DNA of 64,000 nucleotides from JAFNAG01 sp963721405. Its GTDB lineage: Bacteria > Acidobacteriota > UBA6911. The first letter of the stretch is position 1; each line of letters starts with the position of its first letter. Shown here in pieces: positions 36,135 through 47,600 of this stretch. The stretch is taken from contig CAVRJA010000003.1 in assembly GCA_963721405.1 (NCBI GenBank), forward strand, positions 868,001 to 932,000, read 5' to 3'. The translations under genes were made by a program, and so were the position numbers. The notes beneath the pieces were generated by a model. That model saw only the letters and a program-made list of their open reading frames with translations, ran no database searches and had not been told where the DNA came from.

Positions 36135-38608
36135 AGGAATCGGCTGAATTGAGTGACCTGTCCCATAGCCTGTTCCAAATTAACATCCAAATAATCGTAA
36201 TCCCTGCCATAAGAGACAGAATCCATCCTGTCCGGAAAGATGCGGGCTGGTAGTTGTAATCGACTGTGTGGGTGCCTGCCTTGATCTTTACCGCCCTGAA
36301 GAGATAGTTGCCCGGCACGATCTCAACGGGTTGGCCATCACAGGTCGCCCTCCACCCGGGATAGAACAGGTCGCTGAGAATGAGCCAGCCGTCCCGCGGC
36401 GCGACGGCACGAACCTGAACTCTCTCTGCGCCGTACGCCACGATTTCGGCAGGCACCAACTTCCCATCGCCACTGTTCCCGGCAGAGCCCGCGGTCGTCA
36501 CGTCCTGCTCCCTACCCGTAATCACTGCCGTTTTGTCGAACGCGAAATCCTTGCCCGAAATCAATTCCAGCGCAGCTTCGCTGCTTCCGGCGGCGACGGC
36601 GCCGGTCACGACATAGGCCCGCGGCAGGACGTTCGGGTTTTCCCAGACATCGGCGTCGGATTGATGTACCATCTTGAAACCGCACCCTTCGGGAATGGAC
36701 GCACCTTTGGAACTCAGGATATACCGCACACCCGACATGGACAACAGCGAGGGCCGTTGAATGCTGGAAATACCGTTGCTCCAGTAATCGATGCGGCTCA
36801 GGTCGCTTTTCACCTTGGGATCCGTGCTGTCGAGGTAGACAGCATAGGATGCGAAAAACAAAGTCGAAAGAGTCCACTTGCCCGCAGGCGGCCTCCATGC
36901 TTGAAGCTTGCTCAAGAGGTTATGAATGCCGGGATCGACTTTGCCCAGGAAGTTGTAATAGGAATACGGCGTCATGCCGTCATAACCGCGCATGTCCTGG
37001 AGCCTGTAAAGAGTGGAAATTTCAGGCGGGAGCATTTCGCCCATGCCCAGGATCCTGCTGTTTCCTGCATTTTTCTGAAGAAATTCCACTGATTCGGATT
37101 TGGGAAGGAGATAGTTTTCCGGACAGGTCGGAAGGTAATTGAACCAGATCCGGAACAGGTCACACAACATCACCAGCAGTATCACTCCTGCTGCTGCGCG
37201 AGGAGACAGTCTGGCGCTCTTCAGCAGCCACAATATCCCGCCGCCCGCAAGAAGGAATGCAACCACCCAGGCTCCTTCACGGAGTTCGACGGAGGTCAAT
37301 TGCAGCGTCTGAATGGCATCTCTGAAGTAGTAACAACCGAAGGCAATGAACGCCAACCATACAAGCGCTATGCCGGCATATTTGAACATCAGTTTCCGAT
37401 AGTCGGCTGACTCGCTCAGAATTGCCTCGAATCCTATGACTGAAAACGCGATCAACCCAAATGCAACCATCGAGACCAGTTTGTTGTTGTCGATCCCGGA
37501 CAGCAGTGGGACGTAGAGGTACAACCCAGCCAATGGCCTGATATAAAGACCCAGGCAGCCGAACAGGAAAACAGCCAGCGCCCCTTTGTGAAAGTTTCCT
37601 CCTTTCTTGAAACTGAAGAGGCCCATGATTGCGAAGATTAAAGGAGCGGCACCGAGATATACCGCCTCTCCCAACAGGCTGGAAAAGCCCCAGAAATTTC
37701 CGTCCCTCACATCGCCGAAAAATCGCGGCATCATCCAGGAAATCAGCGTGTACCATGGATAGTGCTTCCACCCGTAATGCCCCATTGTGCCCCGCATGGC
37801 CGATGCTGAGCTGACCTGAAGGTATTCAAGAAAAGGGAGAATCTGCGGAGCGGCGAGGCATAGCCCGAGAAGCGCAGCTACTACAAATCCGATCCAGACT
37901 CGAGCGATGCGGCCCGGCCTTTCTCTGCTGCGCACTGCCAGATAAAGGGCGGTGGACGCGCTGATGAGAAATCCGGTTTGCGGCTGACCTCCGATGAATA
38001 GAAGCCCGAAGCCGATAGCCAGCCACGCGAGGTCGCGCAATCGGCTGTGCACGAGAAAACGTTCCAGCGCCCACATCAGAAACGGCCACACGGTTAGCGG
38101 GAGCGAGGTCGGGTAACCAAACCACACGATCATGTGGCCGCAGAGCATGAAGCCGATGGACCCAAGAACAGCCGACGAAGCTTGAAAGCCAGCCTTGCGG
38201 AAAAACAGAAATGCAAATAACCCGCAGAACCACATCTTCGCCAATGCGATTGCCAGATAGGCGCGGCTGGGTGCGAGAACCTTAAACAACCACGAAAAGG
38301 GGAATAGCGTGCCATTCTGAGCATTTGCCAGTGCAGGGACCCCCAGGAATGAGAATGGATTCCAGAGGGCAGTAAGGCTGCCGCCGGCGCGCATGAGTTC
38401 CATGGATGGGTAATAGAGCGTCACCAGATCGGAAAGGCTTGGGTTATGCACTTTTTGCAGGACGGGGGGGGGGGGGGTGACCTGCAAAAGGTTGAAGGTG
38501 ATGGAGGAGGTCAAGCGGCAGCATGACACCGCCTGAAATGATGCTGGGCAGAAAGTAGGCTGGAGGAATGAGAACGATCACCAATAAGAGAATGCGTTGG
38601 GATCTCAT
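36127..38608 (-). CDS. YfhO-like membrane protein, frame interrupted by C14 tract
   Basis: About 825 residues when joined: a multi-spanning N-terminal membrane part and a soluble C-terminal domain ending in a last membrane helix (WILSLMAGITIIWMLIW), as in YfhO proteins linked to glycosylation of surface polymers. The ATG at 38608 starts MRSQRILLLVIVLIPPAYFL, but this frame stops soon after a coding-strand run of 14 C (38464-38477). The other frame continues with VLQKVHNPSLSDLVTLYY, then ALWNPFSFLGVPALANAQNG to 36127. A tract of 13 C would restore one frame. The gene is therefore either off in this sequence through strand slippage or carries a homopolymer error. Confidence 0.8.
38464..38477. 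repeat. G14/C14 homopolymer in coding sequence
   Basis: Fourteen consecutive G on the + strand (C on the coding strand), about 45 codons into the YfhO-like gene. It is the longest mononucleotide run I saw in the window. Its length decides the reading frame of the whole downstream protein. Confidence 0.9.
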
Positions 38609-38911
38609 GAGTCGACTCGAGGATGTTTCCCATTCACGGAGGCAATGTGCCACACGATGTGCCGATGCCCGACTACACATTGGGTCGTACTGATCATTGG
38701 GTCATTCATATTCGGCTGTTCCGACAATTATGGCCGTTCGATTTGATGTTGCCTGCTGGTTCTCGCAATCGTACATGTGATCCCTTCCTGGGCGATAAGC
38801 CTCTTGCGTCCACGACAAGATCATAAGCATATGTTTACGATTGGCTGAAGCCGATGACCGTTCATATCCGCAGATAGGCCAACCTGGTTTGAGGTACACC
38901 TGCGCATCCAC
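38609..38911. other. Intergenic region, nothing recognised
   Basis: About 300 bases upstream of the YfhO-like gene and downstream of the DUF2442 gene. Small open frames exist but none resembles a protein. It presumably holds the YfhO-like promoter. Confidence 0.4.
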
Positions 38912-39163
38912 CTATTCCCTGGCATTTTGGACGACATCGCGCAAAAGACCGTTGATAGAAAGGTCTTCATCAATCAATGGCCAATGAATCCCGTACCCAC
39001 CGGGCGAGAGCTCCGCCAAAGATCGCTCAGCTTCGGTTGCAGCGGCGAGGCTCCTGGAGCATCTTTCCCATGGGATCAGAATCCGGCGATCGCCGAGAAC
39101 CAAAACAAGTCCCTCTGGGGTTACTTCAATCGCTGTGGCCGTGATCAGCTCAGTTGTCTTCAT
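38912..39163 (-). CDS. DUF2442 protein, putative antitoxin
   Basis: An 83-residue protein with the DUF2442 end motif GYGIHWPLIDEDLSINGLLR. DUF2442 and DUF4160 genes commonly occur side by side as a two-gene unit thought to be a toxin-antitoxin system. The ATG at 39163 lies inside the end of the DUF4160 gene (14-base overlap), so translation is coupled. Confidence 0.78.
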   Translation of the reverse strand: MKTTELITATAIEVTPEGLVLVLGDRRILIPWERCSRSLAAATEAERSLAELSPGGYGIHWPLIDEDLSINGLLRDVVQNARE

Positions 39164-39416
39164 TTTCAAAACTCCCGAATTGCTTTTTCCATTCCTCCAC
39201 AAGCAAGTCAAAATGATCGAAAATAATCTTGCGCGCTTCCCGCCGAAGACGCGGCGTCAAATTGTAAGACCATGCTTCCTCGATTTCGTACAGCTCAGGC
39301 CTCAACCAGTACTTGCATTCTGCATCACCTTTTCGGCCGTGGATGTGCGGAGGCTCAGTCCCCTCGTTGGAATAAAAATAGAATCGCCATCCAAGGACTA
39401 GAAGTATCGTCGCCAC
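39150..39416 (-). CDS. DUF4160 protein, putative toxin
   Basis: An 88-residue DUF4160 protein: WRFYFYSNEGTEPPHIHGRK, then GDAECKYWLRPELYE and a helical end. The HIH segment and following acidic residue are typical of the family. It forms a unit with the overlapping DUF2442 gene. Its biochemical activity is not known. Confidence 0.78.
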   Translation of the reverse strand: MATILLVLGWRFYFYSNEGTEPPHIHGRKGDAECKYWLRPELYEIEEAWSYNLTPRLRREARKIIFDHFDLLVEEWKKQFGSFENEDN

Positions 39417-39604
39417 AGATTCCCCTGCTCATCGCTCACGACATTTTAGCAGCGAATCTGAAGTGATTGTTCCGATTTCTGTTATCGCAAAATCTCGGGG
39501 CAGCAGCTTATGAGCATCCATGAGAAACGCGCTGACCTGGAGCGAGTCGGAACGCTCGACATCGGTCATCCGGGCCTTGGAGTAGGAATCGAGAAAATAG
39601 GACG

Positions 39605-39692
39605 GGGAATGGGGGCCGTATCTCCAAATTCCAAAATCCGAATGGATCAGCCGCCGAATCCTGGAATTTGGAGATGCGGCCCCCGTCTTCCC
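39605..39692. repeat. Dispersed palindromic element, long copy
   Basis: The left arm starts GGGAATGGGGGCCGTATC and runs TCCAAATTCCAAAATCCG. The right arm is CGAATCCTGGAATTTGG, then AGATGCGGCCCCCGTCTTCCC. The arms are near-perfect complements of about 38 bases with a loop of about 12. It shares GGGGGCCGTATCTCCAAATT with the copy at 36042-36096 in the same orientation. It sits in the 318-base gap before the RHH/PIN pair; nothing else is recognised there. Confidence 0.8.
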
Positions 39693-39734
39693 AATCCATT
39701 CACGAGATCGCTGATGTATGCTATCATATATAAT

Positions 39735-40052
39735 ATGAAACGCACGACGATGTTCATCGACGAAGCGCTGGAAAGAGACCTGCGGGCCATCGCTGAACGC
39801 GACTGCCGGCCTGTGAGCGGAGTGGTAAGGGAGGCTCTTGGATCTTATGTCGCCCGGCGCAAAAAGGAGAGTCACAGGCTCGGATTCATTGCGTTTGGCC
39901 GCAGCGGCCGTAGTGATACCGCGGAAGTGCATGAAGAGCTGCTCTGGCGCGATCCCGGCGCAGCAACATCGGGGCCTGGCCCGGGCCCTGCCCGCGCGGG
40001 CAAGCCGGCCGTGTCGTCCCCTCCACAAGTATCGAGAAAGAAACGCGCTTGA
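39735..40052 (+). CDS. Ribbon-helix-helix antitoxin
   Basis: A 105-residue protein with an N-terminal RHH DNA-binding motif: KRTTMFIDEALERDLRAIAE, then RDCRPVSGVVREALGSYV. This is typical of antitoxins that dimerise on their operator and neutralise PIN toxins. The C-terminal half is disordered and Pro/Ala-rich. TATAAT (39728-39733) sits directly before the ATG, so the transcript may be nearly leaderless unless transcription starts further upstream. Its stop overlaps the PIN gene start by one base (TGATG). Confidence 0.8.
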   Translation: MKRTTMFIDEALERDLRAIAERDCRPVSGVVREALGSYVARRKKESHRLGFIAFGRSGRSDTAEVHEELLWRDPGAATSGPGPGPARAGKPAVSSPPQVSRKKRA

Positions 40053-40459
40053 TGGCTCTTCTCCTTGACACGGGAATCCTCTACGCGCTGGCCGACGGAG
40101 ACGACGATTGGCATGAGCGCTCCCGGAGGCTCCTGCAAGAACGACCTGACATTCTTCTGGTCCCGGTGACCGTCCTGCCCGAAGCCGCCTATCTGTTGCG
40201 CCTCCGCCTCGGTCCCCCGGCAGAGCTGGCATTCGTCCGATCGGTCGTGGCCGGCGAGCTTTCGATACAGAACCTGACGAGCAAGGATTTCGAGCGTATA
40301 GCGGCCGTCATGGCCAAATATTCCGACATCGGATTCGTTGACGCTTCCGTTGTCGCAATCGCCGAGCGGCTCCGGCTGCGTACGATTGCGACCACAGACC
40401 GACGCCATTTCAGCAAGATACGCCCGGTGCACGTGAAGGCCTTTGAACTCTTGCCGTAA
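40052..40459 (+). CDS. vapC: PIN-domain ribonuclease toxin (VapC-like)
   Basis: A 135-residue PIN protein. Acidic active-site residues are seen in LLLDTGILYALADGDDD, in the central VLPEAAYLL, and in SDIGFVDASVVAIAERLRLR with TIATTDRRHF. PIN toxins cleave RNA, and the partner is the RHH protein upstream. Its stop overlaps a possible ATG of the restriction-modification frame (TAATG), so this pair appears joined to the downstream system. Confidence 0.88.
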   Translation: MALLLDTGILYALADGDDDWHERSRRLLQERPDILLVPVTVLPEAAYLLRLRLGPPAELAFVRSVVAGELSIQNLTSKDFERIAAVMAKYSDIGFVDASVVAIAERLRLRTIATTDRRHFSKIRPVHVKAFELLP

Positions 40460-40551
40460 TGACCGATGCGCGCCGACGCCCCCGGGTTTTAAGACACTTC
40501 TCCCTTGCGCGTTTCACCGGAAAGTCCTATCGTCAGCGCGCGAGGCTGCTG

Positions 40552-43500
40552 ATGGCGGAAAACCCGGTTGAACAATATCTGACGGACATCGCGGAAGTGC
40601 ACGGGACGCGTTCCAACGCCCCAGAAACATCATTTTATTCAGCCTTGGAAAATCTGCTTTCGGGACTCGGCAGGTCGCTCTCGCCCCGGGTCCGGTGCGT
40701 TATCCATATCGCAAACCGCGGCGCAGGACTGCCGGACGGCGGCTTGTTCACCGCCGATCAGTTCTCGCGGCGCGCCGGCATTGAGCACGATAATCCCTTT
40801 CTCGGCCAGAATCCGGCGCGCGGCGTGATCGAAGCCAAAGCTCCAGCCGAGGAGATCGACCGCATCGCCGGCAGCGCGCAGGTCGAACGCTATTGGAAGC
40901 GCTACGGCATGGTGCTCGTGACCAACTTCCGCGCATTTGCCCTGGTCGGCGCCGACGCGAACGGGCGGCCGCATATCCTCGAGTCGTACGCGCTCGCAGA
41001 TTCGGCGGACGAATTCTGGGCCATGTGCCGGCATGCGCGAAAAACCGCGGCTCAGGCCGGAGAGCGCATGCGGGAATTCCTCCGCCGCGTTCTCCTGCAC
41101 AACGCTCCTCTCGCGGAACCGCGGGACGTGGCTACCATCCTGGCATCGTACGCCCATGACGCCCGCCTGCAGATCGAGGGCGCCGACCTTCCCGCCCTGG
41201 CATCGCTGCGCCAGGCTCTCGAAGACGCTCTCAGCATGCGCTTCGAAGGGGACAAGGGGGAGCATTTCTTCCGGTCCACTCTGGTCCAGACTCTGTTCTA
41301 CGGCGTCTTTTCGGCCTGGGTCTTGTGGGCACGCCGCCGCGCCGCGGATTCCGCGGGGAAATTGCCCTTCTCCGAGGCGCTCCGCGAGTCTTCCGCTCCC
41401 TACCATGTCGCCGGCCCGTTCGACTGGCGTCTGACTCACTTCCTTCTGCGCGTGCCCATGTTGCGGGCGCTGTTCATGCAGGCTGCCAATCCCGATCAAT
41501 TGGGCAGGCTCGGATTGATCGACATCCTCGACCGTGCCGCCGCCGCGCTCGGGCGCGTTGATGTGGCCGCCTTCTTCCAGTCTTTCGACGAAGGGCACGC
41601 GGTGCAGTATTTCTACGAGCCTTTCCTGCAGGCCTTCGATCCTGAATTGCGCAAGGAACTGGGGGTCTGGTACACCCCCGAAGAGATCGTGCGCTACCAG
41701 GTCGAGCGCGTCGACCAGGTTCTGCGCGCGGAACTGGACATCGCCGACGGCCTCGCCGACCCGCGTGTGATCGTGCTCGATCCCTGCTGCGGCACCGGGG
41801 CCTATCTGCGGGCGGTGCTGCGCCGCATCGCGGCCACGCTTCAGGACAAAGGCGACGACGCGCTGATCGCGCACGACCTCAAACGCGCCGCGATCGAGCG
41901 CGTCTTCGGGTTCGAGATCCTGCCGGCGCCCCTGGTCATCGCCCATCTGCAGATCGGCCTGGAGTTGGAAACGCTCGGGGCGCCACTGAGCGAACCGGCC
42001 TTCGCCATGGAAGCCGCGTCCCACCGAAGTACGCGGCGGCCGCAACCCGCCCCCGCGAATCGGCGTCTTTCTCACCAACGCCCTTACCGGCTGGGAACCC
42101 CCGAAGGCACCCAAAACCCGGCTCCTGTTCGCCGAAATGGAGGAAGAACGCGATGCCGCGGACAAAGTCAAGCACCAGGACCGGATCCTCGTCATCCTCG
42201 GCAACCCGCCCTACAACGGCTACGCGGGCGTCTCTGTCGCCGAGGAACGCGACCTGTCGAACGCCTATCGCACCACCCGGCGCGCGCAAGCCCCGCAGGG
42301 ACAGGGGCTCAACGATCTCTACGTCCGGTTTTTCCGCATGGCCGAGCGCCGCATCGTCGAAATGAACCAGCCCGCCCAGGGCGTCGTTTGCTTCATCTCC
42401 AATTATTCCTGGCTCGACGGGCTCTCTTTTACCGGCATGCGCGAGCATTACCTCGATTGTTTCGACCGCATCTGGATCGACTGCCTCAACGGCGACAAAT
42501 ACAAGACCGGTAAACTCACTCCCGATGGAAAGCCAGATCCGAGCGTCTTCTCCACGGATTTCAATCGCGAAGGCATCCAGGTCGGCACCGCGATTTCCCT
42601 GCTCGTGCGCAAGACCGCACATCAATCCGGAAAGCACGTCGCGTTTCGGCACTTGTGGGGGAAAACCAAGCGCGTTCAACTATCCGAAACACCGCATCAG
42701 TACGATGATGTGCCGCCGATTCTCGACATGGGGTTTTCCTTTGTCCCCGGACAGACCACGGCCGGCTATTTCGCCTGTCCGCTGTTGCCCGAACTCTTTC
42801 CGGTCTCCTTCCCCGGAGTCAAAACCAGCCGCGACGATTTTGTGGTGGATATCGACCGTGACCGTCTGCTCCAGCGTATGGAGGATTACTTCAATCCGAA
42901 GCTCAGCCATGAGGAAATCCGCCGAAGAACGCCGCAAGCCATGACAGATACGACGACGTTTGACTCCACCGAAACGCGAGAGTTTCTCTTGAAGCGCGGA
43001 TTCAAGCCTGAGCACATAATCCGTTATTGCTATCGTCCACTGGACATCCGGTGGATCTATTGGGAGCCGGAAACGAATCTGGTGGATCGCAAACGTGAGG
43101 ATTACCTACAACATGTCGGAGCGATGAATCTCTGGCTCAGCGCAGGCCAACGCAATCGCAAGGAAGATTTCTACCAACCGCAATTCACTCGGTTGCTGGC
43201 AGATCATCACATTGTTGAATCAAACGTAGGTATGTTTCCACTCCACCTCACGATTAGCGGCAGCCCTCTGCTTGAAAGCGCGGGATCGAAGCCGAATCTG
43301 AGCGCCAATGCAATGGCATACGCTACAAAGTTAGGCGCTGCACCTGACGACTTGTTCTACCACACGCTCGCCGTGCTTCATGCGCCCGCGTATCGCACGG
43401 AAAATGCCGGCGCGCTGCGGCAGGACTGGCCACGCGTCCCGCTCACGGACTCGGGTCATAAGTTGCGGCAGTCCGCCGCGCTGGGCCGCGAGGTTGCGGC

Positions 43501-43954
43501 ATTGCTGGATGTGGAGACGCCCGTGCCCGGCGTTACGACCGGCAGGATCCGGGAAGAACTCAAGCCGATTGCGGTATTCAAGCGCCTGGACGGCAAACCG
43601 GCGCGTCCCGAATCGGGCGACCTCGACCTGACCGCGGGCTGGGGGCACGGCGGCAAGGGAGGCGTGACCATGCCGGGCAAGGGACGACTGGCGCCATGCG
43701 GGGATGACGCATGGGATGTCCCGCTCAACGACATCGCCTGCTGGCGCAATGTTCCCGTTAGCGTCTGGGAATACACGATCGGCGGCTACCAGGTCATCAA
43801 GAAGTGGCTTTCCTATCGCGAAAAGGACCTGCTGGGCCGCGGCTTGACGCCCGACGAAGTCCGCTACGTCACGGAAATGGCGCGCCGCCTGGCCGCCCTG
43901 ATCGCCCTGCAGCCATCGCTGGATGAAAATTATCGGCGCGTGTCGCAGTCGTGA
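40552..43954 (+). pseudogene. Type ISP-like restriction-modification enzyme, frameshifted
   Basis: Part 1 (to about 42010) has a PD-(D/E)XK nuclease-like N-terminus, LPDGGLF followed by RGVIEAKAPAEEIDRI, and the adenine methyltransferase motif I VIVLDPCCGTGAYLRAVLRR. Part 2, one base out of frame, resumes GVFLTNALTGWEPPKAPKTR, then the catalytic motif ILGNPPYNGYAG, a target-recognition region and the type ISP C-terminal domain VWEYTIGGYQVIKKWLSYRE. No helicase domain is seen, unlike full type ISP enzymes. The frame changes between about 41990 and 42060 and fits one extra base. The start at 40552 (MAENPVEQYLTDIAEVHG) fits the family; 40459 is possible. Confidence 0.82.
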
Positions 43955-44016
43955 ATCGCGAAACCTGCTTGCCGCGATCACTAAGACCTGGTGAGAGATT
44001 CGGGCGAACCTGCCTG

Positions 44017-44661
44017 TTAACCGAAACGCAACAGAACGTGGTGGACCGCGAACGCCGTACCTTTACTGCGAAGATGGCGGCTGAGGTATGTGTGGCGTAA
44101 AGAAGCGTGTATGCCTTGATGCGCAAAAGGCGGGTCGACGGCTCGGCACTCTTTTTTGCCCCGGAGAGCGGTCGCGATGCGCTCCGCCCAGATCCCTTCA
44201 CTATCGCTCTGGACGTAGCCAAGCATGCCGGCTTCGTCGTGTGTCATGGGGTACCGGCCGGAAATAAAACAGCCGAGTCCGTCCGCGCCGAGATAACCGG
44301 AGACATTGTGTCCGGTGGACGCGCTCAAGCGCTTGGCTTCGAACGGCAAGCGCGGCCTTGGCCCCCGACTGATGCGCATGAACTCGATATCGACACGAGG
44401 CCGAGCTGTGCCGAGCCTGCCTTCGACATTGAGCGGAGGATCCTCATGAATCGTGTAGTAAGAAGCCCAACTCGGAGCGTTGTCTGCCGACTCCAGATAC
44501 GCGCGCATGTCGCGCACAAGCTCCCCGGTGATGACCGGTTCCTGTGCGCGCGCAAGCGCGGCCCTATCCATGCGAGCGTACCCCTCGGCAATCAGGCAGT
44601 GGGCATGTACGCGAAGACCGGCAGCGTACGCCTGGTACAGGCTGGGGCCGGCAGCCGTCAC
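44017..44661 (-). CDS. PD-(D/E)XK nuclease-like protein
   Basis: A 214-residue protein without a named match, but RPRVDIEFMRISRGP followed by RLPFEAKRL gives the D...(D/E)-X-K pattern of restriction endonuclease-like folds, with a preceding acidic IHEDPPLNVEG. The GTG start overlaps the methyltransferase stop by four bases (GTGA), so it is translated with it. By position it should be the restriction subunit of that methyltransferase. No target site can be inferred. Confidence 0.68.
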   Translation of the reverse strand: MTAAGPSLYQAYAAGLRVHAHCLIAEGYARMDRAALARAQEPVITGELVRDMRAYLESADNAPSWASYYTIHEDPPLNVEGRLGTARPRVDIEFMRISRGPRPRLPFEAKRLSASTGHNVSGYLGADGLGCFISGRYPMTHDEAGMLGYVQSDSEGIWAERIATALRGKKECRAVDPPFAHQGIHASLRHTYLSRHLRSKGTAFAVHHVLLRFG

Positions 44662-47600
44662 TCGCGTTGACCTCCGAGCGTTTCGGCGATGATCTCGCCG
44701 GCATCCAGGATCGCCTGGCGGCGCGTCCAGTGGATCATTTCCAGCGGCTTGAAGATATACATCGTGCCGCTCTCATAGATCTTGAGGCAGCGTTCGAAGT
44801 ACAACCACTGGCTGTGAGGTCGCATCAGATGTTTCCGGGTTTCTGCCAGAGCCGCGGCACTGCGTTCTCCGGCGTCCTGGAGGATGGGTTTCTGCCCTCC
44901 CCCATGAACCAACGCAATGGCGATCATCACGGAATCGGAGGCCCGAGCGGCATGGAGACTGTGAGTAAGGCCTGAATCCTGACCAATAAAACGATTCAAT
45001 TCACCACTGAGCGTTGCCAGATAAGAGTGTATGGCCTCGTCCGATGGACGGGAAACGACCTCGGCAGAAACCTTGCCCTTGATCATCTGCGTGTTCCAGC
45101 GGACAAAATCCTCGACCAGGATACGTTCGGCCGGACTCAAACCCAGCAGGTCGCATGTTCGTGAATTGATTTCCTGCAGCGAGGCATCCGCCGGCTCAAC
45201 GCCCCCGCTTGATTCAGACGCCAGTCGGATCTGCATTTCTTCCCATTCACGCAGTTCCGAATCACTCAGCAGTCCTACGGGAACGGGGAGTTCTTTGAAC
45301 GCGTCGAGCGTCGCCAGTGAAGTGCGCACGCCCCATTCCGGTGTCGTGAAGAACTGCTGGTATGTGCAGAACTCTGAGCTCAGATAAACACTCAATGCCC
45401 TGAGCATTCTCGATGTTGACTGAGGTCCGGAAATACCAATCTTCCTGGGCGGAACGGCAATGAAATCATCGCTGTAGATTGTAAAACGCCGACTCGCGTC
45501 AACAATGATGTGCGGCGGTCGTGAGACCACAAGCCCTGCCATCCCACCCCTTTTCCTTACGTACGTTTTCTCATGTGGAATGTCGGAGAGGGACTCCAAG
45601 GGGAAGGCAAAGATCCTTCCACAGTTTTTCAGTTTGGAAAAGTCCACTTGTGTCCGGCCTGCAATCTCGGGAACAGGCTCCGTTTCTTCGCCTTTGCCAT
45701 GCTCCCTTAATTCAAATCCCTGGTGGAGACGCAACCCGTTCTCGCGAGCAAATTGCACCATCGACGGAAAGCGCTTCGCCACGCGGTTCAGCAACTTCCC
45801 GTCGCGGAATGAACCCCACATGGCCTGCTTCCATTCCTGGAAGCCGCCGCGAATGACGGAGGCCGTGGCAATTTCCCTGATCTCGGCGCCGTTGACTACG
45901 AGATGCCAGGTATCCCTTTTATGGCCTGTTCTGTCGGGACGGTTGGCACGCTGATTCGCCACCAATGGAGCAAAGGTCAGGATTATCTCATCGGAATCGA
46001 TCTGTTCAGCTTCCGGACGAGGCGAAAAAAAGATCGACAGTGCCGGTGCTTCCGATCGCCCTGAGAAGAGAATGTAGGCGAGATTCGAGAAATTCGCCAC
46101 ACACCACGCCCGGATGCTCTGAAACATCCGCGCGCGGAATTGGGTTGATTCCTTTTTGAAAAGGGTCATCGCGGGCAGCACCAGGGCGGCGACGGAGTCT
46201 TCGTTCAACAGAGGCAAAGAATGCCAAACATAGGCTTCCGCAACCTGATTGCCGCCTGTGGGAAATTGGCCGGCGTTCTGTTTCATCCACGCAAGAACAT
46301 GACGATCCTCCGGCGCGCCCGCCTTTGCATCGCGCCATGGAGGATTGCCGACAAGCCAATCAACCGTCAGGTGGCGTCGCTTCTCCGCCCATATCGAGTC
46401 AGGATCGAAGAAATCCGCCTTGAAAATGTTGTGTCCACGGAGAACCGGCAGCCTGAATTGAGGATTGTTCTCGAGATCGGGCGGCGTCGTATAGTCCAAC
46501 AAGGTCAGGATCAGGCTCATCTCGGCCACCTGACATGCGTCCCCGTCGCGGTCGACGCCGAAAATATGCTTTGTGAGCAGGTCGCGCAGTTCCGCCGGCC
46601 GCAGGCGTCCTGCCCTCGATTTCTTCTCGATGAGCGATCGAAAGCACTGAACCAGAAAGGCGCCGGAACCGCAGGAGGGGTCCAGCACCTGCATGCCTTC
46701 TTCCAGGGGGTGCCGCGATTCCAGCTCGTTGAGCATGTAGTTCACCAGAGGAATCGGCGTGTAATAGGCGCCCATCTCGCGGCCTCGGCTGGCCGTACCT
46801 TCTTCCGATGAGTGGAGAAACTGTTCATAGATGACCGAAAGGGTTTCGATGGGGATGAATGAGAAGTCGTAGATCTGCAGATCCAGAGCCAGCTGGCCTT
46901 CGGGAGATCCCCCGGCGAAAACACCGGCAACAAGCTGAAGATGTTCCGAACGAATGGCGTTTTCGGGCAATGGAAATACGGAACCATTCAGCCAGTCGTC
47001 AAGCCGCGAGTTTAACTCGCGGAACGCCGCCGGCTTCGCCCGGTGGCTGAACACGTCGTCCGGATTCAGTCGCCACCTTTCCAGCTTTCGCTTCGATAGG
47101 ATTTGCCGATCTCTCAAGTATCGGAGGTAAACGAATTTCCCGATCAACGCATGGGCATGTTGCCGGCTGAGGCCGCGCTCGCGCAGTTTCCTCTCGAGGC
47201 TCTGCAACGCAGTAAGCAACGACCAATCGACACGGCTGCTAGGATCGATCTCTTCTCCCAGGCGGTCCCATACCTCGCCGGAATCAATCGCATCCGCACG
47301 GATTGCCTCAAGACGGGTGGCCGCTTCATTAAAATCAACTGCCGCGGTGAGAATGCCCCGCTCACGATCGCTGGCGGCCTTGGGATTGTAACGGAATCCT
47401 GAATACAACCTTAGCGTTTTGGGCGTCTCGACAAGGATAAAGGGAACAATGTCCTGGTTCCAAATCCGCTGGTGGATCGCGGCCGCGGCTTCTTCTCTTT
47501 CCGCCTCGCAGAAAAACACCACGGGGATATCGGAATGGCGCTGCGGGTCGCGGAGGAGGTAGACTCCTTTCATGCCGCAACGTTCATGCGCCTGGCGATA

